This document shows, in pieces, positions 28,901 to 38,000 of a DNA stretch of 64,000 nt; position 1 is the first letter of the stretch, and each line of letters opens with the position of its first letter. The position numbers were made by a program, and so were the translations under genes. The DNA is from Peterkaempfera podocarpi (lineage in GTDB: Bacteria; Actinomycetota; Actinomycetes; Streptomycetales; Streptomycetaceae), in assembly GCF_042466665.1 (NCBI RefSeq), contig NZ_CP162102.1:5580001-5644000 (forward strand). The letters are read 5' to 3'. The notes beneath the pieces were generated by a model. The model was not told the origin of the DNA and ran no database searches. It saw only the letters and a program-made list of their open reading frames with translations.

Positions 28901-28923
28901 AACGAGAGCGGTCCGGTCTCCAC
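22907..28923 (-). pseudogene. Dimodular NRPS (C-A-T-C-A-T), interrupted by a 1-nt frameshift
   Basis: The reading frame starts at GTG 28923 with AGGAG six bases upstream. Domains in order: C1 (HHINGDG at 130-136), A1 (about 455-900), T1 (GGHS, Ser951), C2 (HHILGDG), A2 and T2. Near 24510 (residue about 1471, shortly after the start of A2) the frame breaks: the text runs CTC AGC then needs one extra base to read S-Y-A-Q-L-D-A-R-A-A-E. With that base restored, the gene has 2006 codons and all motifs are intact. Specificity positions read by eye give D-I-L-Q-L-G-V-I-W-K for A1 (Gly-type) and D-A-E-D-I-G-T-V-I-K for A2 (unassigned, acidic pocket). It lacks a thioesterase. Real lesion or sequencing error cannot be told. 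Confidence 0.85.
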
Positions 28924-29052
28924 ACGTCTCTCCTGGGTCGGTGGACGGATTGCGGCCCGGACGGGTGGGTTCGCGCGCCACCCCGGGGATCGGCGGTCAA
29001 CAGGCATTGACGGGCCTCGGGGAGGATGGCAGATTGACGCGTAATCAGTCAA

Positions 29053-29064
29053 TGGTCTATACCA
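29053..29064. promoter_or_regulatory. GntR/HutC-type operator-like palindrome between the divergent NRPS arms
   Basis: TGGTCTATACCA differs by one base from TGGTCTAGACCA, the core of the DasR (GntR/HutC) binding site of streptomycetes. It lies in the 268-base gap between the NRPS (minus) and ligase (plus) genes, so it could control both. A second inverted repeat, ATTGAC-N9-GTCAAT, spans 29033-29053 beside it. Similar sites occur at 42860 and 42881. Confidence 0.5.
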
Positions 29065-29191
29065 AAGCCCGGCATCAGGTCGTTCGGACCGGATCCCGCC
29101 GCCCCACGCACAGCCGCCGTTTGCCCGACGCCGTACGCACAGCCGCCGTACTCCGCCGCCCTGTCTCAGCTGCCGTCCCGGGGGGACCGCC

Positions 29192-30586
29192 TTGAGCCTC
29201 ACACTCTGCGATCTGCTGCGCGCGCGGGCCCGCGCCGAACCCGAGCGGGAGGCCATGGCCGTCAGCGGCACCGGAACGCTCTCCTTCGGCGCCTGGGAGC
29301 AGCGCTCCACCGCGGTGGCCGCCGGCCTGCTGCGCCGCGGTGTGCTGCCCGGTGAGCGGATCGGGCTGGTCTTCGGCAACGCCGACTGGCTCGAGTACGC
29401 CGTTGCCTTCTTCGGTGTACTGAAGGCCGGAGCCGTCGCGGTGCCGTTCTCCGACCAGTTGGGCCGGGCCGATCTGGAGGCGCGGCTCGCGCACTGCGGT
29501 GCGACGCTGGTGCTGCGTCCTGGTGAACTCCCCACCGCCGAAGGAGAGCCGGCGCCGCCCGGGGCCGGGGACCTGGCGCAGATCCTGTACACCTCGGGCA
29601 CCACCGGCCGGCCCAAGGGCGTGGCCGCCACCCATGGCAACCTGGCGCACGGCTGGGGCGGCCGCCGCAGGCCGTTTGCGCACTCCCGCCATCTGGCGCA
29701 CGCCTTCCCGATCGGCACCAACGCCGGACAGTGGATGCTCGCCAACGCCATCGGCGCCCATCCCGCCGTGGTCACCCTCGGCCGCTTCACCCCGGGCCGC
29801 TTCGCCAGGATGATCGAGCAGTACCGGGCCGGCACGGTGTTCCTGGTCCCCACCATGGCGATCGAACTGCTCGCCGCGGGCGCGCACACCAGGTCCGACC
29901 TGTCCAGCGTGCTGCTGCTGGGCTCCGCGGCCGCGCCGCTGCCCGGCCGGATCGCCGCCGAGCTCACCACGGCCTTCCCCAAGGCGACGATCGCCAACTA
30001 CTACACCTCCACCGAGGCCGCCCCGGCGCAGACCGTGATGCTCTACGACCCCCGGCGCCCGGCCAGCGTCGGCCGGCCCGCCACCGGCGGCGAGGTCAGG
30101 ATCGCCACCGCAACGGGCGAGCCGCTGCCCGCGCACACCACCGGAGAGGTGTGGATGCGCTCGCCCACCGCCACCCGCAGCTACTACGGCGACGACGCCG
30201 GGACCGGTGAGGTCTTCCGCGACGGCTGGATCCGGATGGGCGACCTCGGCTACCTCGACGACGACGGCTACCTCCACCTGGTCGACCGGGAGAGCGACGT
30301 CATCAAGTCCGGTGCCCACAAGGTCTCCACCCTCCATGTCGAGGAGGCGGTCTACCAGCACCCGGACGTGGTGGAGGCCGCAGCCGTCGGACTGCCGCAC
30401 CCCGCCCTGGGCACGGCCGTCGCGGTCGCCGTGGTGGGCGCTGTCGACCACACCGGACTGCGGGCCTTCCTCCAGGACCGGCTCGCCCCGCAGGAAATGC
30501 CGCTCCACCTGGTCACCCTTGACTCCCTGCCCCGCAACCACGGCGGCAAGGTCGACAAACGCGCACTTCGTGAGGTGTTCCGTTGA
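29192..30586 (+). CDS. Acyl-adenylating enzyme (AMP-dependent ligase)
   Basis: A 464-residue stand-alone member of the ANL superfamily, which activates a carboxylic acid as acyl-AMP and passes it to CoA or a carrier. The P-loop YTSGTTGRPKG is at residues 133-143, the NYYTSTE motif and the GDLGYLDDDGYL hinge follow, and the catalytic lysine is Lys453 in GGKVDKR. It is shorter than usual because of a compact N-terminus. TTG is the start, after GGGGGA. It is the first gene of the plus-strand NRPS operon and its stop overlaps the C-T gene, so loading of that carrier domain is the natural inference. The acid is unknown. Confidence 0.83.
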   Translation: MSLTLCDLLRARARAEPEREAMAVSGTGTLSFGAWEQRSTAVAAGLLRRGVLPGERIGLVFGNADWLEYAVAFFGVLKAGAVAVPFSDQLGRADLEARLAHCGATLVLRPGELPTAEGEPAPPGAGDLAQILYTSGTTGRPKGVAATHGNLAHGWGGRRRPFAHSRHLAHAFPIGTNAGQWMLANAIGAHPAVVTLGRFTPGRFARMIEQYRAGTVFLVPTMAIELLAAGAHTRSDLSSVLLLGSAAAPLPGRIAAELTTAFPKATIANYYTSTEAAPAQTVMLYDPRRPASVGRPATGGEVRIATATGEPLPAHTTGEVWMRSPTATRSYYGDDAGTGEVFRDGWIRMGDLGYLDDDGYLHLVDRESDVIKSGAHKVSTLHVEEAVYQHPDVVEAAAVGLPHPALGTAVAVAVVGAVDHTGLRAFLQDRLAPQEMPLHLVTLDSLPRNHGGKVDKRALREVFR

Positions 30587-32067
30587 ACCGACTCTCCAAC
30601 GCCCAGCACGGCATGTGGATCGCCGCACGGACGGGCGCCGCAACCGCCTACCACATGCCGGTGGTGATCACCCTCGGTGAGCCGCCCGACCGCGACGCAC
30701 TCGCCGCCGCCTGCCGCAGTGTCGTCGAGCGGCACCCGCTGCTCGCCGCCGCCGTGCGGGAGCACGACGGCATACCCGGCCTGGAGCCCGCCGCCCGGCC
30801 CCCCGGGCTGGAGACCGCCGACTCCGTGGAGGAGGTGGTCACCCGGCCCTTCGATCTGGCAAGCGGCCCCCTGATCCGCTTCGCCCTGGTCGGTGAGCGG
30901 ACCCTGGTGGCCGTCGCCCACCACCTGGTCTTCGACGGGCACTCCAAGGACCTGCTGGTCGCAGAAATCTCCGAGGCCCTCGCCGAACCCGGGGCGGGCG
31001 CGGCGGCCGAGGCGCACGGCACCAGACCCGAGCGGGCCGCGCCCGCAGACTCCGAGACCGCCCGGGAGCGGCGCATCGAGTCCGCCACCGAGGAGGCGGC
31101 CCGGTTCTGGGCGCCGCGCTGGCACGAGCCGGCGGCGACCCTGGTGCCGGACGGCCGGCTGCGTTCCCGCGCCACCGCTCCCGGCGGGGTGCTGGAGTTC
31201 CCGCTGGAGATACCGGAGATCGACGGGGTGACCCGGTTCGAGGTACTGGTGGCGGCGCTGCACACGCTGCTCGCCTCGTACGGGAACCCCGAGGTGGTCA
31301 CCGCTCTGGACCTGTCCACCCGCACGGCGGCCGAAGCCGGAGTGATCGGCTGCTACGTCAATGAACTCCCGCTCTTCTCCCGGCCGTCGCCCGAGGAGCC
31401 GTTCCGCGGGTTCGCCGTCCGGCTGCGCGCCGAACTGCGGGAGCTCTACCGCCACCGTGAGGTACCGCTCGCCCGCGCGGTGCCCGGGATCCGGCCGCAT
31501 GCCGCGCTCGCCCCGGTGTCGGTCAGCTACCGCAGGCTGGTGGACGGCGACTGCCCGCTGGGCGACGTCCAGTGGCTCGCCTTCAACCACAGCGTCCGTG
31601 GCGCCCTGCAGCTGCAGATCGCGCAGGGGCCGAAGGGCGCCGTTGCGAGCCTCCGCCACGACCCCCGGGAGCTTCCCGATCCGGAGCGGTTCGCCGGGGA
31701 TCTGGTCGCGCTGCTGGCTGCGGTGGGCGAGGAGCCCGGGCGTCCGCTGGGCGAGCTGGTGACGTTCGCGCCCGTCCTACCGGCCCCGGACGGCCCGCTC
31801 GAAGCCGAGCCGTCGCCGGTGGCCGTCACCGCCGACATCCCGGCCGGCGATGAAGCGCTGGTCGCACAGATCCGCACGATCTGGGAGCAGGTGCTCGACC
31901 TGGCGCCCATCGAGCCGCACGACGACATCTTCGACCTGGGCGGCCACTCGCTGACGATCACCCAGATCATCTCCCGTATGCAGCAGCAGCTCGGGCTGGA
32001 GATCTCACTGGACGACTTCTTCGACAACCCCACCATCGCCGGCGTGGCCACGGCGGTCCGCTCATGA
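30583..32067 (+). CDS. C-T didomain NRPS protein
   Basis: A 494-residue protein with a condensation domain (HHLVFDG at 113-119; GCYVNELPLF near 265) and a C-terminal carrier domain (DLGGHSLTITQI, Ser456), but no adenylation domain. Its TTG start overlaps the ligase stop and its end overlaps the E1 alpha start, so the adenylating enzyme and the dehydrogenase-like proteins are coupled to it. Its carrier must be loaded in trans, either by the ligase or by acyl transfer from the lipoyl E2. The C domain looks active. It may start or extend a chain that continues on the NRPSs of the other arms. Confidence 0.85.
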   Translation: MNRLSNAQHGMWIAARTGAATAYHMPVVITLGEPPDRDALAAACRSVVERHPLLAAAVREHDGIPGLEPAARPPGLETADSVEEVVTRPFDLASGPLIRFALVGERTLVAVAHHLVFDGHSKDLLVAEISEALAEPGAGAAAEAHGTRPERAAPADSETARERRIESATEEAARFWAPRWHEPAATLVPDGRLRSRATAPGGVLEFPLEIPEIDGVTRFEVLVAALHTLLASYGNPEVVTALDLSTRTAAEAGVIGCYVNELPLFSRPSPEEPFRGFAVRLRAELRELYRHREVPLARAVPGIRPHAALAPVSVSYRRLVDGDCPLGDVQWLAFNHSVRGALQLQIAQGPKGAVASLRHDPRELPDPERFAGDLVALLAAVGEEPGRPLGELVTFAPVLPAPDGPLEAEPSPVAVTADIPAGDEALVAQIRTIWEQVLDLAPIEPHDDIFDLGGHSLTITQIISRMQQQLGLEISLDDFFDNPTIAGVATAVRS

Positions 32068-32978
32068 CCGCCCGGACGTTCGTGCAGGAGTCCGCGCCGC
32101 CGTTGATGGACCCGGCCGACGAGGATCTGTCGTTGATGCTGACGATCCGGGCGTTCGAGTTGAAGCTGCTGGAGTTGTTCGAGCGGGGGATGTTGAACGG
32201 GACGACTCATACCTGTCTGGGGCAGGAGTACATCCCGGTGGCGATGGAGGGGTTGCTGGCCCCCGGTGACCATGTGTTCAGCAACCATCGGGGGCATGGG
32301 CACTATCTGGCCCGGTACCGGGATCCGGAGGGGTTGCTGGCGGAGATCATGGGTCGTGAGGGTGCTGTCTGTGGTGGTGTGGGTGGCAGTCAGCACATTC
32401 GGCGGGAGCGGTATGTGTCCACCGGGGTGCAGGGGGAGAGTCTGCCGGTGGCGTGTGGGGTGGCGTTGCATCTGAAGCGGGTGGAGCCGGGGTCGTTGGC
32501 GTGTGTCTATGTCGGTGACGGGACCTTTGGTGAGGGTGCGGTGTACGAGGCGTTGAATCTGGCGTCGTTGTGGGGTCTGCCGTTGTTGGTGGTGGTGGAG
32601 AACAACGGGATTGCGCAGTCCACGCCCACGGGTCGTCATCTGGCGGGGGGTATTGCGGGGCGGGCTGCGGCGTTCGGGGTGGAGTACCGGTTCACCGATT
32701 CGGTGGATGTGGCGGGGATCCGGCGGTTGTTGGCTCCTGCGGTGGAGGCGGTTCGTGGTGGGGTGCCGTTGGTGGTGGAGTTTGCCACGCAGCGGTTGGG
32801 GCCGCACAGCAAGGGTGATGACACCCGGTCTGCGGAGCAGGTGGAGCGGTTGCGTGCGGCCGGCTGGTACGCGGGGTGCGTTGCGCGGGATCCGGAGCGG
32901 GTGGGGCGTCTGGAGGGCTCGGCGAGGGCGCTTGTCGAGGCTGTGGCTGTGGATGTGGCGGGGCGGGGGTTGTCATGA
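32064..32978 (+). CDS. 2-oxoacid dehydrogenase E1 alpha-like subunit
   Basis: A 304-residue thiamine-diphosphate enzyme subunit of the pyruvate/branched-chain 2-oxoacid dehydrogenase type. The ThDP motif runs from GDGTFGEG (151) to ENN (179-181), and the phosphate-binding SNHRGHGHYLARY and GGSQHI segments are clear. It is paired with the E1 beta gene by a four-base overlap. The base use differs from the flanking genes: many Leu codons are TTG and Gly/Val codons end in G or T. In this setting it probably decarboxylates a 2-oxo acid (or ketose) to give an acyl group for E2 instead of feeding the TCA cycle. Confidence 0.85.
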   Translation: MTARTFVQESAPPLMDPADEDLSLMLTIRAFELKLLELFERGMLNGTTHTCLGQEYIPVAMEGLLAPGDHVFSNHRGHGHYLARYRDPEGLLAEIMGREGAVCGGVGGSQHIRRERYVSTGVQGESLPVACGVALHLKRVEPGSLACVYVGDGTFGEGAVYEALNLASLWGLPLLVVVENNGIAQSTPTGRHLAGGIAGRAAAFGVEYRFTDSVDVAGIRRLLAPAVEAVRGGVPLVVEFATQRLGPHSKGDDTRSAEQVERLRAAGWYAGCVARDPERVGRLEGSARALVEAVAVDVAGRGLS

Positions 32979-33943
32979 GGGTGGCGGAGAATCTGAATGC
33001 TGCGCTGCATGGGTTGATGGAGCGTGAGGCGGGGCTGTTTGTGCTGGGTGAGGATGTGCTGGATCCGTATGGGGGTGCGTTCAGGATCACTCGTGGGTTG
33101 TCGACCCGGTTTCCGGAGCGGGTGCTGTCGACGCCGATCAGTGAGAGTGCGATCACGGGGGTGGCGGCGGGTCTGGCGTTGGCTGGGGACAGTGCCGTGG
33201 TGGAGGTGATGTTCGGTGATTTTGCGACGTTGGCTTTCGACCAGTTGGTGAATTTTGCGGCGAAGTCGGTGTCGATGTACGGGTCGCGGGTGCCGATGCG
33301 GATGGTGCTGCGGTGTCCGGTGGGTGGGGGGCGGGGGTACGGTCCGACGCACAGTCAGAGTCTGCAGAAGCATTTTGTGGGTGTGCCGGGGCTGGAGTTG
33401 TACGAGGTCTCGCCGTTCCGTGACAACGCCGAGGTGTTCGCGGAGATGCTGGCGCGTGAGGTGCCGTGTGTGCTGTTCGAGGACAAGGTTCTGTACACCC
33501 GGGCGATGGACGAGGTGCAGGAGCCGTTCTCGCTGCGGCGTGAGGGTGGGACGGCCCGGGTGTTCCTGGAGGGTGTGGAGCCGGACTGTGTGATCGTGGC
33601 GGGTGGGGGAGTGGCGCATCGGGTCATGGAGGCGATGCGGTCGCTGCTGGTGGAGGAGGAGGTGGTCTGCACGCTGTTGGTTCCCTCGCGGCTCTATCCG
33701 GTCGAGGTCGAGCTGCCGTCGGTCCGTCATGTGGTGGTGGTGGAGGAGGGCACGGCGGGTGGGACGTGGGGTGCGGAGGTGGCCCATGTTCTGCATCAGC
33801 GGTACTGGTCGCAGTTGGCGCGGCCGGTGAGGCTTGTCCACTCTGCCGACTCGGTGATTCCCACCGCCCCCCATCTGGAGCGTGAGGTGCTGGTCAGTGC
33901 CTCCGCCGTCCACCGCGCCATCCTGGAGACTCTGCGTGGCTGA
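32975..33943 (+). CDS. 2-oxoacid dehydrogenase E1 beta-like subunit
   Basis: A 322-residue transketolase-like partner of the E1 alpha protein. Typical segments are the start VAENLNAALHGLM, GEDVLDPYGGAF, the catalytic PISESAITGVAAGLAL (glutamate that activates ThDP) and the C-terminal VVVVEEGTAGGTWGAEV. It starts inside the stop codon of E1 alpha and ends overlapping the E2 start. It shares the unusual TTG- and G-rich codon use of E1 alpha, as if both came together from another source. It forms the alpha2beta2 E1 that hands an acyl group to the lipoyl arm of E2. Confidence 0.87.
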   Translation: MRVAENLNAALHGLMEREAGLFVLGEDVLDPYGGAFRITRGLSTRFPERVLSTPISESAITGVAAGLALAGDSAVVEVMFGDFATLAFDQLVNFAAKSVSMYGSRVPMRMVLRCPVGGGRGYGPTHSQSLQKHFVGVPGLELYEVSPFRDNAEVFAEMLAREVPCVLFEDKVLYTRAMDEVQEPFSLRREGGTARVFLEGVEPDCVIVAGGGVAHRVMEAMRSLLVEEEVVCTLLVPSRLYPVEVELPSVRHVVVVEEGTAGGTWGAEVAHVLHQRYWSQLARPVRLVHSADSVIPTAPHLEREVLVSASAVHRAILETLRG

Positions 33944-35030
33944 CCTGCTGGTTCCCAAGCTCAACAACAACGACACCGACTATGTGCTGACCGAGTGGCT
34001 GGTCAAGGACGGCGATCCGGTCCTCGCCGGTGATCCGGTGGTGGTCCTGGAGACCTCCAAGGCCGCCGAGGAAGTGGAGGCCGACACCGCCGGCACACTG
34101 CACTGGACCGTCCCGGTCGGAAGCCGCTGCCGGCCGGGCCAGGCGATAGCCCGGATCCTGGACGGCTCCTCCCCGGTCCCGCCCGCCGCCCCGGCGGCGT
34201 CCGCAGCCCCGCTCGCGGCCGAGCCGCAGACCGGTGGCGGGCAGCAGGGCGGCCCTCTGGTCACCGGGCCCGCGCAGGCCCTGGCCGACGAACTCGGGAT
34301 CACCGCCGAGCAGATCGCCTCGCTCGGCGTCCCGGTCGTCCGCCGGACGGACATCGAGGCACTGAGGGCGGCCGCAGAGCCGGAACCGGTCGCGGCCCGC
34401 ACCGAGGGCACTCCGCTCGCCGGGGTGCAGCTGGGCGTCGCCAGGGCGGTGGAGCTCTCCCATCGGACCATCCCGGCCGCGTACACCGTGGTGCGGATGG
34501 ATCTGGGTCCGGCGCTCACCCGGGCCCGGGAGCTGACCCGGACGGTACGCCGCCCGGTGGGCCTGGCCGAGCTCTTCGTCCAGCATGTCGCCGCGCTGCA
34601 CGGAGACTTCCCCCGTTTCTTCGCCGCCGTCGACGGAACGACCGCCACCCTGGCGGACGCCCCGCACATCGGGGTCACCGTGGACCTCGGCGAGGGGCTC
34701 TACGTCCCCTGCATCCGCGACGCCGCGGACCGCACCATCGGGGAGATCGCCACCCAGCTGATGAAGTACCGCCTGGCCGCCACCACCGGAGCCTTCCGGG
34801 AGGCGGACCTCACCGGGGCCAACTTCGTCGTCACCCTCCACACCGACGCCGATGTGGTGCTGGCCGTCCCCTTCATCCTGCCCGGCACGGTCTGCGCGCT
34901 GGCGGTCACCTCACCACAGGACGGCGCCCCCGCCAACATCGGGCTCGCCTACGACCACCGGCTGATCAACGGCCGGGACGCGGTGCTCTTTCTGCATGCG
35001 CTCAAGAAGGGGCTGGAGAACCCGGACTGA
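33936..35030 (+). CDS. 2-oxoacid dehydrogenase E2-like lipoyl acyltransferase
   Basis: A 364-residue protein with a lipoyl domain (residues 1-78, lipoyl lysine Lys42 in ETSKAAEEV), an Ala/Pro linker, a probable subunit-binding domain (about 110-145, ALADELGITAEQIASLG) and a catalytic domain. The catalytic motif usually written HRxxDG reads HRLING: His341 is kept, the Asp is Asn345. GTG 33936 overlaps the E1 beta stop. Similar E1/E2 pairs load two-carbon units onto carrier proteins in quinocarcin and naphthyridinomycin pathways, and E2-like acyltransferases act in tetronate pathways, so transfer of an acyl group to an NRPS carrier is likely here. Confidence 0.85.
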   Translation: MADLLVPKLNNNDTDYVLTEWLVKDGDPVLAGDPVVVLETSKAAEEVEADTAGTLHWTVPVGSRCRPGQAIARILDGSSPVPPAAPAASAAPLAAEPQTGGGQQGGPLVTGPAQALADELGITAEQIASLGVPVVRRTDIEALRAAAEPEPVAARTEGTPLAGVQLGVARAVELSHRTIPAAYTVVRMDLGPALTRARELTRTVRRPVGLAELFVQHVAALHGDFPRFFAAVDGTTATLADAPHIGVTVDLGEGLYVPCIRDAADRTIGEIATQLMKYRLAATTGAFREADLTGANFVVTLHTDADVVLAVPFILPGTVCALAVTSPQDGAPANIGLAYDHRLINGRDAVLFLHALKKGLENPD

Positions 35031-35044
35031 CGCTGCGTCAACGA

Positions 35045-35080
35045 CAGGGAGCCCGGGCGGTGATCCGCCCGGGCTCCCTG
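35045..35080. terminator. Bidirectional terminator hairpin between the two NRPS arms
   Basis: A perfect 16-bp stem (35045-35060 with 35065-35080) and a 4-base loop fills the 52-base gap between the converging E2 and NRPS-MFS genes. Confidence 0.85.
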
Positions 35081-35082
35081 CG

Positions 35083-38000
35083 TCAGTGGGTGTCGTCCCC
35101 GGCCGTACGGGCCCGCAGGGCCTCCAGGCCGACCAGGTCGTCGGACGGCGCATCGGGCACCTCGCGGTCGAAGCGCGCCAGAACCGGGACCCAGAGGCAG
35201 ATCAGCGCCAGCAGTGCCATGGCGGACCCGAAGAGCAGATACAGCAGCCCGATCCCGCGGCCGTCACCGGTCCCGATCACCCGGCCCACCGTCGAGGCCA
35301 GTGCACCGCCCGGGTCCATCAGCGGCTGCAGCAGCCTGGGCCCGAAGGGGACGATCACCGCGAAGCCCAGCGGCAGCGTCGACCAGGCAACCATGGTGTT
35401 GACGGCGATCACCCGGCCGTGGAAACGCTGCGGAACCTTGGTCTGGATGATCGTCGCATAGATGCCGTTGACCAGGGCCAGTCCCAGTGCCATCCCGAAG
35501 GCACCCAGCGCCACCAGCGGCAGCGACGGCCGCAACCCGGTGACCAGCGCCGCGGCGGCCAGCGCCAGGGTCGCCAGCAGCACTCCGCGCAGCCGGTGCC
35601 GGCGCGGCCCGCCCCAGACCAGCAGCCCGACGCCGCCGAGCGTCGCCCCGAGGCCGCCGCCGGTCGCCACCCAGCCGGTGGCGGAGAGCCTGCCGATGGA
35701 CAGCACCAACGGGGTGGTCAGCAGGAACAGCGGTGAGAGGAAGACGTTCAGCACCGCGAAGAAGACCAGCATGGCCCGGAAGTGGCGGCTGCCCAGCGAG
35801 CGCCGGAACCCCTCCCGGATCTCCGCGGCCACCGACTCCCGGCGGTGCCACGCCATCGTCGCGGGGAACCGCACCAGGGCGACCGTACCGATCGCGGCCA
35901 GATAGCTGCCCACATCCAGCAGCAGGATGCCGCGCAGGTCCACCGCGGCCAGCAGGCCCACGGCGAACAGCGGCACCAGGAACTGGGCGAAGCCCGCGGT
36001 CATCTGCACCACGCCGTTGGCCCGGCCCAGGTAGCGCTTGGGTACCATCTGGGGCACCGCGGAGCCCCAGGCGAAGCGCTGGAAGGTGAGGGAGACGGAG
36101 AGCACCACGATCAGCAGATAGACATGCCAGACCTGGAGCGCGTCGGCGAGGGCGAGGCCCAGCATCACCGCCTGGGTGGCACCCGCCGCGAGATCGCCGC
36201 AGAGCATGATCCGCCGTCGGTCGCCGCGGTCCACCACGGCGCCGGCCAGCGGGGCCGCCAGGATGCCCGGCACCAGCGCCAGTGTGGCGAGCAGGCCGAA
36301 CTGGGCGAGCGAACCGGTGTGCAGATAGATCCAGATGGGCAGCGCGAACTCGGTGAGCGCGGAGCCGATCATCGACACCTGCTGCCCGAAGGCGACACCG
36401 AGGAACCGGCCCATCCCGGGTCGCACCTGCCCGGCCCGGTCGGGGAGCGCATCGGGGTCCCTGGAGACGTCCTCCAGCCACCAGGTGGCGTCCGGGCGGC
36501 GCCGGTGGCGGTCCTCGCTGCCGTCGGCGACGTCGCGGTGCACCTGGGTGATGATCTCGGACAGTTCGGCGGCCCGGTACTTCAGGAAGAAGTGCCCGGC
36601 CTCGTCCAGCACCACCGCCGCCGTGGTGCCGGTGACGCGGTGCCACTCGCGGAAACGCTCCTGGTGGAACTCGGTCGCCGGGTCCCGGTCGCCCACCACC
36701 GCGATCACCGGCGCCCGCAGCACCGCGCCCTCGGTCTCGTAGAGGTCCCCGAAGTAGCGCTCGGCCTCCAGGGTGCCGGAGCGGCGGTTGCGGACGATCA
36801 GCCGCAGCTGCTCCGGGTCGACCTCGTCCACGTCCAGCCCCGCCGCGGTCAGGGCGTTGATCATGCTCTGGTCGCTGCGCAGCCGCTCCGAGACCCGGGC
36901 CAGCCGGGCCGCGAGGGCGGCGCCCCGGCCCTTGGGACGGGCGAAGGGGAAGATCCCGCCCAGGTGGACGGCGGCCACCTCGCGGCCGGCCGCCTCCAGC
37001 CGGCGGGCGATCTCCACGGTGAGCATCACCCCGAGGCCGCAGTGGCCGTAGAGCACCACCGGGCCCTCGACCCCGTCCAGGACCTCCTGGGCGCAGCGGG
37101 CGGCGACCTCGTCGAACGGTTCGGCCTCCTCGCCCAGTTCATGGCCGGGCACGGCGATCGAGTGCAGTGCCCAGTCGTCCGGCAGCTCGTCGGCCAGCGG
37201 TTTGTAGATCAGTGCGCTGCCGCCGCCGTACGGGGCGCAGACCAGGCTGGCGGTGACCGGGCCCGCGCCGGCCGGGCGGGCCGGGGTGAGCCGGTGCAGC
37301 AGTCTGCGTGGGCCGCGGTCGGCGTCGGACGAGGCGGCCAGAGCGGCCAGTGCGCGCACGGTGGAGTGCTGGAAGAGGTCCATCAGGCCGATGGGCACGG
37401 CCCGGTCCGGGAAGGCCCGGCGCAGCCGGGCGACCACCTGGGTGGCCAGTAGCGAGTGGCCGCCCAGGTCGAAGAAGTCGTCCAGGGCGCCGACCTGCGG
37501 CCGGTCGAGCAGTTCGGCCCACATTCCGGCGATCTGCTGCTCCTCGGGTGTGGCCGGGGGCTCGTACCCGGTGGCCGGGGCGTCCTCCGGCTCCGGGAGC
37601 GCCTTGCGGTCCACCTTGCCGTGGGCCTGGAGCGGGAACTGCTCCAGCGCCACCCAGCGGGCCGGGACCATGTAGTCGGGGAGCACATCCAGCAGCCGGG
37701 CCCGCAGCTCGGCCGGCGGCGGCAGCTCGGCCCCGCCGGGCCGCTCCAGATAGGCGACCAGGGTCTGCCGGACGCCCTCCCCGCGGGCCAGCACCACCGC
37801 CTGGGTGACCCCGGGCAGCAGGTCGGTGAGTGCGGCCTCGATCTCGGCGGGCTCGACCCGGTAGCCGCGGACCTTGATCTGGTCGTCGCTGCGGCCCAGG
37901 AACTCCAGGGTGCCGTCGGACCGCCAGCGGGCGAGGTCGCCGGTGCGGTAGAGGCGGCTGCCGGGCGGGCCGTAGGGGTCCTGGACGAAGCGCTCGTCGG

